DNA from: Flavobacteriales bacterium
GTDB taxonomy: Bacteria; Bacteroidota; Bacteroidia; Flavobacteriales; CAJXXR01
Direction of reading: 5' to 3'
Assembly: GCA_025210805.1 (NCBI GenBank)
Contig: JAOAQX010000004.1
Coordinates: 32,862-96,861, forward strand
DNA: 64,000 nt
Shown: one piece after another, positions 26,558 through 35,419 of the stretch
Numbering within the stretch: position 1 is the first letter of the stretch
How the letters are laid out: each line of letters opens with the position of its first letter
Notes under the pieces: generated by a model
What the model was told of the DNA's origin: nothing
Seen by the model: only the letters and a program-made list of their open reading frames with translations
The model's database searches: none
Program-made: the position numbers and the translations under genes

Positions 26558-27382
26558 CTAAAACTGACCGACAGTTTCTTTTAATAATACAAGTTTTTTT
26601 AACAAGTTTTCTACGTGATCAAGGTGCAACATATTGGCACCATCAGATAAAGCATTTTTAGGGTCTGGGTGTGTTTCAAGAAATATCCCATCAGCTCCTA
26701 CGGCTATTCCAGCTTTTGCTATTGTTTCTATCAATTCAGGTTTACCTCCTGTAACTCCCGAAGTTTGATTGGGTTGTTGAAGCGAATGAGTGATATCTAA
26801 AACCACAGGACTTCCAGTAGATTTCATTGTAGGAATTCCTCGATAGTCAACTACTAAATCTTGATATCCAAACATCGATCCTCTTTCTGTTAGGAGTATT
26901 TGATTATTTCCACTTTCAATTACTTTCTGCCTTGCAAATTGCATGCTTTCTGGAGCTAAAAATTGACCTTTCTTGATATTAACCCATTTATTTGTTTTGG
27001 CTGCGGCAACTAATAAATCCGTCTGACGACACAAAAAAGCAGGAATCTGAAGGATATCAACAAACTCGGCAGCCATTTCGGCCTCCTCTGCAGTGTGAAT
27101 ATCCGTAACGGTGGGTACATTAAAAGTTTGGTGAACTTTTTCGAGTATTTTTAAAGCTTTTTCATCTCCAATTCCTGTAAACGAATCTAAACGTGAGCGA
27201 TTAGCTTTTCTATAGGATCCTTTAAAAACAAAAGGGATCTTAAGATCGGTTGTTATTTCAACAAGCTTTTCAGCAATATATAAACTGGTTTTTTCGTTTT
27301 CAATAGCACAAGGTCCTGCGAGTAAAAAAAAGCGATCCTTTTTTGAAAAAAATTCTTGATTCATCAGCGGTTGTATAATCAT
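26558..27382 (-). CDS. kdsA: 3-deoxy-8-phosphooctulonate (KDO-8-P) synthase
   Basis: A 274-residue class I aldolase-fold enzyme of the DAHP/KDO-8-P synthase family. It joins phosphoenolpyruvate and arabinose 5-phosphate in lipopolysaccharide core synthesis. Motifs: FFLLAGPCAIENE, FKGSYRKANRSRLDSF, TDIHTAEEAE, TERGSMFGYQDLVVDYRG and DITHSLQQPN. The start may be the ATG at 27382 or the in-frame ATG at 27364 (MNQEFFSKKDRFF), which better suits the spacing from the promoter box at 27391. Confidence 0.95.
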   Translation of the reverse strand: MIIQPLMNQEFFSKKDRFFLLAGPCAIENEKTSLYIAEKLVEITTDLKIPFVFKGSYRKANRSRLDSFTGIGDEKALKILEKVHQTFNVPTVTDIHTAEEAEMAAEFVDILQIPAFLCRQTDLLVAAAKTNKWVNIKKGQFLAPESMQFARQKVIESGNNQILLTERGSMFGYQDLVVDYRGIPTMKSTGSPVVLDITHSLQQPNQTSGVTGGKPELIETIAKAGIAVGADGIFLETHPDPKNALSDGANMLHLDHVENLLKKLVLLKETVGQF

Positions 27383-27390
27383 TTTGCTAT

Positions 27391-27398
27391 CAAAAGTA
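27391..27398 (-). promoter_or_regulatory. candidate -7 box TACTTTTG for kdsA
   Basis: Minus-strand match to TAnnTTTG in the 72-base divergent gap. It is nine bases from the first ATG and 27 from the second in-frame ATG. Confidence 0.35.
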
Positions 27399-27423
27399 AA
27401 CTTTTTCGTAAGACTATTTTACT

Positions 27424-27431
27424 TATCTTTG
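27424..27431 (+). promoter_or_regulatory. candidate -7 box TATCTTTG for the lipoprotein gene
   Basis: Plus-strand match to TAnnTTTG, 24 bases before the ATG at 27455. It lies within 33 bases of the opposing kdsA box, so the two polymerases would compete for one short region. Confidence 0.45.
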
Positions 27432-27454
27432 GTTGATTTTAAAAATTATTAAAT

Positions 27455-29572
27455 ATGCTTTTGAGAAATACTCTAAGGTTATTCTCGGTTTTGGTTGTAT
27501 CTGTTGTGTTCTCATCTTGTCTTAAAGATTTGGAAGATGATCTCAATGATTTGAAGGCTAATGAACAGGTTTCAAAATGGGGAGCAACTATTATTGATAC
27601 CAAAATATATCCGAATAATATCGATACCTCAAATTTACTTGTGGATAAGGATGGAAATATTTATTTTAGAACGATTATAGATTCTGTTGCACATTTTAAC
27701 TCAGAAGATATATTTACTTCTACTAAGCAACAAGTTCAAGAATCTGTAAAAATTGATTACTCTACAGCAAGGATTCAAGATTTCTCTGTGAGTTACATAG
27801 GATCTATGCTTGGTTTAATGCAAAAATCTACGGAAGTAGCCTCAGCTAAGATTCAAAATTTTATTGCTCTAAACGGGACAAACGCTACTTTTTCTACCTT
27901 TTCTACCAATTTGAACTCTATTAATTGGGGAACGGCAAACTCCATATCAACTGTAACGTACGAATCTGGAGATTTTGAAATCAAACTTACCAATAATACT
28001 GATTTCGATATTTCAAATCTTGCTATAGAGGTAAGAAGCCAGTCAACGAATTTAGGAACCTATAATTTTACATCGATAAATGCAGGAGAAACAGCTGCTC
28101 AGTTAATCGATATGGCAGGCAAGCAAGTGTTTAGTGATTTTTCTTTTAAAATAACATCATTAACGGTAAATGGTATAAATCAAGCTCAACTTATAGATCT
28201 TTCTAAATCTATTGTGCTAAAACTAAAGCCACAAGAGAATTTAAGAATCAGTACTTCGGTTGCTAAATATACCGATCCTGTTTTTTCTTATGAATACCCT
28301 TATACAATTACAGATAATGGTTCGAACTTTAATGAAGAATTGAGCCTAGTGAAATGGAAAAAAGGGAAATTAAATATTAGAATTGATGAGTTTGTTTCTA
28401 AAGCACATCAGTTGAAAATTTCTATTGTTGGAGCTGTTGATTCTATGAATAATCCAGTAGAAGAGATCATCTCTATCAGTGGTGGTTTTAATACCTATAA
28501 TCAAGAATTTGATTTAACTAAGATGACATTAAGACTTGATCAATATAGTGGACAACCATATAATACTATTCTTTTAAAATTTGAACCAAGATTTTATAAT
28601 ACAGCTCACGCACCGCTTAATAGACTAGAAAATTATCAAGTGAATGTAAAAGTAAATGATGCTGAATTTGCATATTTTGAAGGAGACTTTAAGAGTAAAA
28701 AAGTAACATTAGACAAAATGACTAATGATTGGGAGGAGGAATACCTAAATAAAATTTCAGGTGATTTTAGTCTAAAGTCTGCATATATTCATTTCCGTAT
28801 GAGAAATGAAATGGGTGTGGCAGCTTCTGTTGATCTAAATGGAAAAGCCTATAATAAAGCAAATGTTGAAAAAAACATGACTTTTAACACTCCCGTTTTG
28901 ATGAGTGCCGCAGTAAATACAGCAGAAGATAAAGTGAGTATTGGAAAATACGATGGAACAAATTCTAATATTCCTGAGATTATATCATTTTTACCCAGAA
29001 AATTTGAAACTTGGGGAGAAGCAACAGCGGTTCTTGAACCAGGGCAAACGAAATCTTTCTTGGAAGTAGGTTCAAAAGCTTATATTGATATGGAGGCATT
29101 TCTTCCACTTGATTTACGTGCAGATTCTTTGTTTTACCAAGACACAGTTTCTTATGAAAAAAGCGATTTAAGTGATTTAAATGACCTCGAAGAGGATGAA
29201 ACTTTGGATTTAAAAGATGTAATCGTGCATTTGGAAATAGAAAATATGTATCCTTTAAATATTGGAGCAAGTATTATTATTCATGATTCTATCAATAACT
29301 TAAACTTAGAAACTATTGATATTCCTGCAGTAATCAAGTCTGCAAAAGTTAACGATATAGGAGAAGTGCAAAGCACTACAATTTATAAAACGGAAATTAC
29401 TTTAAACAAGGCTCAAAGAAAAGCCTTAATAAATGGGGGTAAATTAATACCAACAGTTCATCTGTTTACGCCTAAAAATTTAGGAGCAAATGAATCTGTG
29501 GCTATTAGTAAAGATCATTATGTGCATATAGTAGCAGGAGCAGAAGTAGTAGCAGGAGTGACCATAGAATAG
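27455..29572 (+). CDS. large lipoprotein of unknown function
   Basis: A 705-residue protein. A lipoprotein signal ends in FSSC (Cys22), followed by an acidic DLEDDLNDLK spacer. The rest is beta-strand-rich with no domain I recognise. The C-terminal ~60 residues resemble another strand-rich repeat (HIVAGAEVVAGVTIE). It lies 21 bases before the DUF5723 outer membrane protein gene, and the two probably form one envelope unit. Not assigned. Confidence 0.7.
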   Translation: MLLRNTLRLFSVLVVSVVFSSCLKDLEDDLNDLKANEQVSKWGATIIDTKIYPNNIDTSNLLVDKDGNIYFRTIIDSVAHFNSEDIFTSTKQQVQESVKIDYSTARIQDFSVSYIGSMLGLMQKSTEVASAKIQNFIALNGTNATFSTFSTNLNSINWGTANSISTVTYESGDFEIKLTNNTDFDISNLAIEVRSQSTNLGTYNFTSINAGETAAQLIDMAGKQVFSDFSFKITSLTVNGINQAQLIDLSKSIVLKLKPQENLRISTSVAKYTDPVFSYEYPYTITDNGSNFNEELSLVKWKKGKLNIRIDEFVSKAHQLKISIVGAVDSMNNPVEEIISISGGFNTYNQEFDLTKMTLRLDQYSGQPYNTILLKFEPRFYNTAHAPLNRLENYQVNVKVNDAEFAYFEGDFKSKKVTLDKMTNDWEEEYLNKISGDFSLKSAYIHFRMRNEMGVAASVDLNGKAYNKANVEKNMTFNTPVLMSAAVNTAEDKVSIGKYDGTNSNIPEIISFLPRKFETWGEATAVLEPGQTKSFLEVGSKAYIDMEAFLPLDLRADSLFYQDTVSYEKSDLSDLNDLEEDETLDLKDVIVHLEIENMYPLNIGASIIIHDSINNLNLETIDIPAVIKSAKVNDIGEVQSTTIYKTEITLNKAQRKALINGGKLIPTVHLFTPKNLGANESVAISKDHYVHIVAGAEVVAGVTIE

Positions 29573-29593
29573 AAAAAGAAAGGAATAAAAGAA

Positions 29594-31162
29594 ATGAAGA
29601 AGAATATATTAGCACTTGTTTTATTATTGGCAGTTGTACAAATTTCCTTTGCGCAACATCACAAACCTTTGATTCAATACAATGTGGATTTCTTGCCAGG
29701 ATCGGCAAAACAAAATCCAGCGCATGGACTTAGAAATAGCTATTTCTTTGGTGTCCCAGTTTTGGGTAGTGTTGAGCTAAACGCTTATTCAAATACGTTG
29801 ACCTTTAGCGACGTTATTAGAAGAGTAAGTGAAATTAAAACCATTATTGATCTTGAGCACATTAATGATAAAATAGATGATCAGACCTTTGTTAACACAG
29901 AATTTAGTACAGAAGTACTCTATGGTGGATTAAGGGCTTATGATGGCGGTTATTGGAGTTTTGGATTAGATCTATCGACTAAAGTAGATTTTAATTTCTC
30001 TGATGGACTATTTGATCTACTTATTTACGGAAATGTTCATGAGAAAAATATTGATCGAACACTTGATTTTTCAGCGTTTAAGCCAGAAGTTATGGCTTAT
30101 TCTGATTTGCATGTAGGGTATTCCCGAGACTTAAATAAAAGTTGGAGAGTAGGTGCTCGATTGCATATTTTGAGTGGTTTGGCTTTTGTAGGGGTTTCCG
30201 AAAACTCTATGACATTTAAAACCAATAGTGAAAATAAATTTGGATCTATTGACGCAAATGGAAGAATGGCATTTAGCATGGCAGGATTAGATTTAGATGC
30301 AGACATACCAATAGGACTTTCGCCAATCAATTTTAGAAATCTAGGACTTGGTTTGGATCTTGGAGTAGATTATATGCTCAATAAGAAAATTTACCTGTCT
30401 GCTGTGATGACAGAACTCGGTTTTATTTCTTGGGGAGACAATGCAAAGACGCATAGTATCAATTTTCCTGAAAACTTTAAGTATGATGGATTTAAAATTC
30501 AGCTTAATACCGATGATGATTTAGACGAAATTATTGATCAATGGAGAGAAGAAAATAGAGAATCTACCCAACTAGATACCAATGAGGCTTCTTTTAGTTC
30601 TACTTTTGCCCCTAGAGTAACAGTAGGTGCGAAATACAGAATTAACAGAAAGAACTTTGTAAATCTTCAATTGAGTACTAAAATACAAGAAAACAGAACT
30701 TTTCCAAGTGCAAGTTTAATCTACCAGTCAAGTGTGTTTTCTTTCCTAGATGTTATTGGTGGCGTAAATTACTTCAATAATGACGCTGGAATAAGTGCTG
30801 GGGTGAACTTCAATGTGAAATCCGTGAATTTATATTTAATGACGGATAATGTTCTGGCTTTTTCGAATCCTAGAGAAACCAAAGGGACAAATTTTGCTTT
30901 CGGAGTCAATGTTCAGATTGTGGAAAAACGAAGAAAAGCAGCGCATTCTAGAACTCGTTGGATGAGTAGAGATGTAAAGCGTAAAAAAGATCCTGAGGAA
31001 GAAAAGAAAAAGAAAAAACGCAAAGAAAAAGAGAAAAAGAAAAAGGCGAAAGAAGAAGCTAAGAATAAGAAAGAAGCCGAAAAAGAAGATAAGGCGGACT
31101 CGAAAAAGGAGAAAAAACGTAAAAGATATAAGAAAAAACGTGCTGCTAAAAACGAACTGTAA
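29594..31162 (+). CDS. DUF5723-type outer membrane protein with Lys-rich tail
   Basis: A 522-residue protein. A signal peptide ends in SFAQ. Residues ~22-445 look like an outer membrane barrel of the DUF5723 type: LPGSAKQNPAHGLRNSYFFG near the start, VGYSRDLNKSWRVGARLHIL mid-chain and many alternating strands. Residues ~450-522 are an unusual Lys/Glu/Arg tract rich in KKKKK and EKEKK, predicted coiled or disordered. Function is unknown. It shares an operon with the large lipoprotein. Confidence 0.75.
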   Translation: MKKNILALVLLLAVVQISFAQHHKPLIQYNVDFLPGSAKQNPAHGLRNSYFFGVPVLGSVELNAYSNTLTFSDVIRRVSEIKTIIDLEHINDKIDDQTFVNTEFSTEVLYGGLRAYDGGYWSFGLDLSTKVDFNFSDGLFDLLIYGNVHEKNIDRTLDFSAFKPEVMAYSDLHVGYSRDLNKSWRVGARLHILSGLAFVGVSENSMTFKTNSENKFGSIDANGRMAFSMAGLDLDADIPIGLSPINFRNLGLGLDLGVDYMLNKKIYLSAVMTELGFISWGDNAKTHSINFPENFKYDGFKIQLNTDDDLDEIIDQWREENRESTQLDTNEASFSSTFAPRVTVGAKYRINRKNFVNLQLSTKIQENRTFPSASLIYQSSVFSFLDVIGGVNYFNNDAGISAGVNFNVKSVNLYLMTDNVLAFSNPRETKGTNFAFGVNVQIVEKRRKAAHSRTRWMSRDVKRKKDPEEEKKKKKRKEKEKKKKAKEEAKNKKEAEKEDKADSKKEKKRKRYKKKRAAKNEL

Positions 31163-31188
31163 GTTTTGTGGTAGTATTCATAAAGTTA

Positions 31189-31223
31189 GTGCTTCAATGT
31201 TTTAAAATATTGAAGCACTTTTT
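31189..31223 (+). terminator. Rho-independent terminator after the DUF5723 gene
   Basis: GTGCTTCAAT and ATTGAAGCAC form a perfect 10-bp stem around a 10-base loop, followed by TTTTTGTTTT. The partner gene converges from the other side. Confidence 0.88.
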
Positions 31224-31226
31224 GTT

Positions 31227-32246
31227 TTAAGATACTTTTCCTAAAATCCTATGCCATAGTTTACCTAGCAAGTTTTTCATATCTAAATCCTGACGATTTT
31301 TTTCCACTTCACGTCCTTTCCAAATACCGCTTTCACGATAAATTTCATAACTAAATGCGTATTTGTTACTTGATAAATCACTACTGAGTACGCCAAAACG
31401 TAAATCATGAAAGAGATAGGAGTGAGGGTTGTTTTTTTCCACAATATACCAGCCTTCAGTAATTTTTATAATTCGTGAAACAAGTTGCTGATCCGCAATT
31501 TCTTTTTCAAGCTGCTTATTGGAAGCATGAAACACCAGTTTGAGCTCGTTTTCTTTGTCAAGTAGTGAATAATCCGTCATATAAAAACCATTTTCTGTTT
31601 TGATATTGGCATTCCAAAGAATGATATTCATAGGGCTAGGTCTTGTTTGAATTTCTGAATATGTGACTTGTTGATTGTCAATTTTGTCTTTAAAAACTTG
31701 GTAAGTATAGGCTTTAGCTCCCAAACTCAAAAGCATATAGAAACTACTAATATATATTCCTAATTGATTCCATTGAGCTCTTTTGGGGTTGGTTCTTTTG
31801 TAAAACATAGCAATAGTTACACAAAGTAAAAAGGGAATAGTATAACTGGGGTCTAACACAAAAATATTTTTAAAAGCTAAACGCATTTCCGCTGGCCAAA
31901 ACAATTGTGTACCCCAAGTGGTGAAAGAATCTAGGATTGGATGAGTAAAAAGTGCCCAAAAGAACAATAAACTCCAGTTTTTCCAAGTAGCTGGTTCTTT
32001 ATGGTGAATTTTTTGAACAAGGAAGCCTAATAATGGAGCCATTAAGATACAAAACACAATAGAGTGAGAAAATCCTCTATGAATTTCTATGGCTGAAAGA
32101 GAATCTGTAAAATGCTTAGAAAGCACATCGAGATCTGGAATGGTTCCACCTACAGCGCCCCAAAAAATGGCTTTATTCCCTACTTTTTTTCCTAGTGTAG
32201 CTTCTCCTACAGCTGCACCTAATACGATTTGTGTTAATGAATCCAT
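31227..32246 (-). CDS. YdjM-like inner membrane metal-dependent hydrolase
   Basis: A 339-residue protein. It starts MDSLTQIVLGAAVGEATLGKK, continues with GGTIPDLDVLSKHF and HRGFSHSIVFCI, and has DSFTTWGTQLFWP further on. These are the His/Asp motifs of the YdjM (PF04307) family of membrane proteins with four or five helices. A C-terminal soluble domain of ~160 residues is also present. The activity of the family is unproved. Confidence 0.85.
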   Translation of the reverse strand: MDSLTQIVLGAAVGEATLGKKVGNKAIFWGAVGGTIPDLDVLSKHFTDSLSAIEIHRGFSHSIVFCILMAPLLGFLVQKIHHKEPATWKNWSLLFFWALFTHPILDSFTTWGTQLFWPAEMRLAFKNIFVLDPSYTIPFLLCVTIAMFYKRTNPKRAQWNQLGIYISSFYMLLSLGAKAYTYQVFKDKIDNQQVTYSEIQTRPSPMNIILWNANIKTENGFYMTDYSLLDKENELKLVFHASNKQLEKEIADQQLVSRIIKITEGWYIVEKNNPHSYLFHDLRFGVLSSDLSSNKYAFSYEIYRESGIWKGREVEKNRQDLDMKNLLGKLWHRILGKVS

Positions 32247-32274
32247 AATTTGGTAGTTTTGTATTGTAAAAAAA

Positions 32275-32305
32275 CACCCACAAATAGAATAATTATTTGT
32301 GGGTG
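32275..32305 (-). terminator. Rho-independent terminator after the secreted coiled-coil gene
   Basis: CACCCACAAATA and TATTTGTGGGTG form a perfect 12-bp stem with a 7-base loop. On the minus strand seven Ts follow. A-runs on both sides make it potentially bidirectional. Confidence 0.88.
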
Positions 32306-32360
32306 AAAAAAATCTGTTTGATTAATAAAAACAGTAAATGAATTATTGAAAAAGAAAATA

Positions 32361-33674
32361 TTATCTATTTCTATTTTTCCAATAGCTTTTTCTTTTTCTT
32401 TCGTCTTCTCTCTCTTTGGCTTTAGCCTTTTGTTCTCTTTCTTTAAGAATCTCTTGCTCTTTTTCTTGAGCATCGGTAACTGCTTGATCCGTATATTTAT
32501 TTTTGAGTTCCATAAAGGATTCTTTAATTCTCATAAAATACTCAGATTCACGTTCTTTATAAGTGTCAATTGCAAGATTTATCGTCTCCGTTTGAGGCTT
32601 ACCTATAGTTTTAGCCTTGTCAATAGTGGAGATGATCTTTTTAAAAGTACTTTTCCCAGAAGTTTGAGCAAACTTTAAGTATTTGTTTACATTGTTTTTA
32701 AGAGAAACATCCGATTGATATTTTGGAATTTTCTTAAGCTCTTTCATGTTATCGATACTCACAGCTACGGTGTTGTTCATCAATATTTGGAGCTTCTCTG
32801 TCTGTTTTGTTTCCTCTAGCCAAGTTTTCCATTGACCATAAGTCCAATCTTCTCGATATTTGGTATGTAAAACCTCTCTGAGTTTATTAAAAAATGCTTC
32901 AGATTCTTGCCAAGTTGTTCTCGATAGGATATAGAGATTATTTCTATATTCTGCCATTTTGAAGTATTCTTTAAGAATATATTCTTGTTCTAAATCTGGT
33001 TTTTTCTCTTTCCTTAGTAAAGCTTCTGATTTATTTTTTAGCTCATATAAATCACTGACTAATGGGTGAATATGACCGAAAAATTGGTTAAATTCTCGAA
33101 TATATATTCTGTGATTTAAACCAGTTTTATCTTTATTTTCGTTTTTCTTATAATCATAATGCCTTTTTGAATAGTAGGAATCCAAATATTTTGGCATTTT
33201 GTGTTTATAGTCTTCAAATAAATGCTGGAAAACATCAAAGTAATTTTGTCTAAGAAAATCTAATTTTTCATCTTTAGTTGAAATGGTTTTTGCACGGTAT
33301 GTAGCATATTCCAAATCAGCCAAGGTAGCTCTTCTTATTGCGAGCATTTTATCTCTTCTTTTTTCTTCGAGATCAGCCTCAATTAATCGTTGATAATTTC
33401 CTAAGAATTCGTCACTAAGTTCTTGGAAAAACTTATGAAATTCTCGGGCATTATCGAAGTTTTTATCAAGGATAGGGCGACCATATTTAATTTCATGCTC
33501 AGCTCTTTCTCGATAGTGGTAAGGATCATCTCCCTTTCTGTTTTTAACAGAATAAGGCTCAATACTTTCTTGTTGAAGATTTACACTTTGAGAGTAAGCC
33601 TCTTTGTTTTGTCCCATTGCGATCAAGCTTGGTAAAAGCAAGGCTGAGATCCATATTTTTTTTGCTCCTTTCAT
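32361..33674 (-). CDS. secreted helical protein of unknown function
   Basis: A 437-residue protein with a signal peptide (MKGAKKIWISALLLPSLIAMGQ). The rest is mostly helical, highly charged and rich in Tyr, Lys, Arg and Glu, ending in a coiled-coil-like EKEQEILKEREQKAKAKERE and a basic tail. No domain is recognised. The start ATG shares one base with the stop of the carboxylase gene (TGATG), so it is coupled to it; the functional link is unclear. Confidence 0.7.
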   Translation of the reverse strand: MKGAKKIWISALLLPSLIAMGQNKEAYSQSVNLQQESIEPYSVKNRKGDDPYHYRERAEHEIKYGRPILDKNFDNAREFHKFFQELSDEFLGNYQRLIEADLEEKRRDKMLAIRRATLADLEYATYRAKTISTKDEKLDFLRQNYFDVFQHLFEDYKHKMPKYLDSYYSKRHYDYKKNENKDKTGLNHRIYIREFNQFFGHIHPLVSDLYELKNKSEALLRKEKKPDLEQEYILKEYFKMAEYRNNLYILSRTTWQESEAFFNKLREVLHTKYREDWTYGQWKTWLEETKQTEKLQILMNNTVAVSIDNMKELKKIPKYQSDVSLKNNVNKYLKFAQTSGKSTFKKIISTIDKAKTIGKPQTETINLAIDTYKERESEYFMRIKESFMELKNKYTDQAVTDAQEKEQEILKEREQKAKAKEREDERKRKSYWKNRNR

Positions 33675-35299
33675 CAGGTTTGAATTACTCCTACGTTATA
33701 CTTCTCTACTTTTTTGTGGTTTGCCATATCTATTCCTGTTGAAATCCATTGGCGGGTATCTGCTGGATCAATAATGGCATCATACCAAAGGCGTGCAGCA
33801 GCATAAGTTGCCTCGGTTTGTTTGTCGTATTTTTGGGTGATTTTTGTCAAGATCTCTTGCTCTTTCTCAGGACTAATTTCTTCCCCTTTGGCCTTAAGAG
33901 ATGCCTTCTCTATTTGTAAAAGAACCTTGGCAGCTTGAGCTCCTCCCATTACAGCTAGTTTCGCATTTGGCCAAGCCAGCATAAATCTTGGATCATAAGC
34001 TTTTCCACACATTGCATAGTTTCCAGCTCCATAAGAGTTCCCTATAACAACGGTAAATTTAGGAACGGTACTGTTTGCCATGGCATTTACCATTTTGGCT
34101 CCATCCTTAATGATACCTCCATGCTCACTATGAGACCCAACCATAAAACCTGTAACATCTTGCAAGAAAACTAATGGAATTTTCTTTTGGTTACAATTCA
34201 TGATAAATCTTGCTGCTTTATCTGCAGAGTCTGAGTAAATCACTCCTCCAAATTGCATTCCTGTTTTGCGAGATTTTACGACTTCTCTTTGATTCGCTAC
34301 AATTCCTACAGCCCATCCGTCTATACGGGCATAACTACATACAATAGTTTTCCCATATTCCTCTTTATATTCTTCTATACTTCCTGCGTCGGCAATACTT
34401 TCAATAATATCTCTTACTTCGTAAGGTTTATTTCTTGCGATAGGTACGTATTTATAGATTTCGTCTTTTTCTAATCGGGGTTCTTTGGCTTCTATTCTAT
34501 TAAAACCAGCGGTTTCATTTTTCCCAATTTTCTCAAAAATATTCTTGATTTTATCAAGAGCATCTTGATCATCTTTGGCTTTATAATCTGTAACTCCTGA
34601 GACTTCACAGTGTGTTGTTGCTCCTCCTAGAGTTTCGTTATCTATACTTTCTCCTATGGCAGCTTTTACAAGGTAGGACCCTGCCAAAAATATACTACCT
34701 GTTTTATCTACAATGATAGATTCATCACTCATGATAGGAAGATAAGCCCCTCCTGCTACACAAGAACCCATTACGGCGGCAATTTGTGTTATTCCTTTTG
34801 AGCTCATAATGGCATTATTTCTAAAAATTCTACCAAAATGGTCTTTATCAGGAAAAATCTCATCTTGCATAGGTAAATAAACTCCGGCACTATCTACAAG
34901 ATAAATGATGGGAAGATTATTTTCAATAGAGATTTCTTGTGCTCTTAAATTTTTCTTACCTGTAATAGGAAACCAAGCTCCTGCCTTCACAGTAGCATCA
35001 TTGGCTACCACTACGCATCTTTTTCCTTGTACTTTGGCTATCACAACCACTACACCACCTGCAGGGCATCCGCCATGTTCTTTATACATATCAAAACCTG
35101 CAAAAGCTCCTATTTCTACTAGATCAGAGGTGTCATCTACCAAATAGTTGATTCTTTCTCTAGCAGTCATTTTGCCTTTTGCGTGTTGTTTATCAATCTT
35201 TTTTTGTCCACCACCTTTGTGAATAATAGACAATTTTTTTCTATGCTCGGCTACAAGTAACTTTAAGTTATCTTCGTTCTTATTGTGTTCTAAGTTCAT
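33674..35299 (-). CDS. acyl-CoA carboxylase beta subunit (MCC/PCC type)
   Basis: A 541-residue carboxyltransferase of the propionyl-/methylcrotonyl-CoA carboxylase family. Motifs include KGKMTARERINYLVD, GGCPAGGVVVVIAKVQG, YLVDSAGVYLPMQDEIFPD, MGSCVAGGAYLPIMSDE, FLQDVTGFMVGSHSEHGG and GNSYGAGNYAMCGKAYDP. It transfers CO2 from biotin to an acyl-CoA; YLPMQDEIFPD favours methylcrotonyl-CoA (leucine degradation). No biotin-carboxylase subunit lies in the window. Confidence 0.92.
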   Translation of the reverse strand: MNLEHNKNEDNLKLLVAEHRKKLSIIHKGGGQKKIDKQHAKGKMTARERINYLVDDTSDLVEIGAFAGFDMYKEHGGCPAGGVVVVIAKVQGKRCVVVANDATVKAGAWFPITGKKNLRAQEISIENNLPIIYLVDSAGVYLPMQDEIFPDKDHFGRIFRNNAIMSSKGITQIAAVMGSCVAGGAYLPIMSDESIIVDKTGSIFLAGSYLVKAAIGESIDNETLGGATTHCEVSGVTDYKAKDDQDALDKIKNIFEKIGKNETAGFNRIEAKEPRLEKDEIYKYVPIARNKPYEVRDIIESIADAGSIEEYKEEYGKTIVCSYARIDGWAVGIVANQREVVKSRKTGMQFGGVIYSDSADKAARFIMNCNQKKIPLVFLQDVTGFMVGSHSEHGGIIKDGAKMVNAMANSTVPKFTVVIGNSYGAGNYAMCGKAYDPRFMLAWPNAKLAVMGGAQAAKVLLQIEKASLKAKGEEISPEKEQEILTKITQKYDKQTEATYAAARLWYDAIIDPADTRQWISTGIDMANHKKVEKYNVGVIQT

Positions 35300-35363
35300 T
35301 GATACATTTAAAATTTCTACAATATACGAAACCTAAGAAAAATGGACGAAAGTTTAAACCAAA

Positions 35364-35395
35364 AAAAGCCAATATAGTTTTCTATATTGGCTTTT
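35364..35395 (-). terminator. Rho-independent terminator after the inactive M16 gene
   Basis: AAAAGCCAATATAG pairs perfectly with CTATATTGGCTTTT (14 bp, TTTT loop). On the minus strand the stem runs into a tract of seven Ts. Confidence 0.88.
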
Positions 35396-35419
35396 GAAGT
35401 TTGACGTGTTTTTTGAAAT

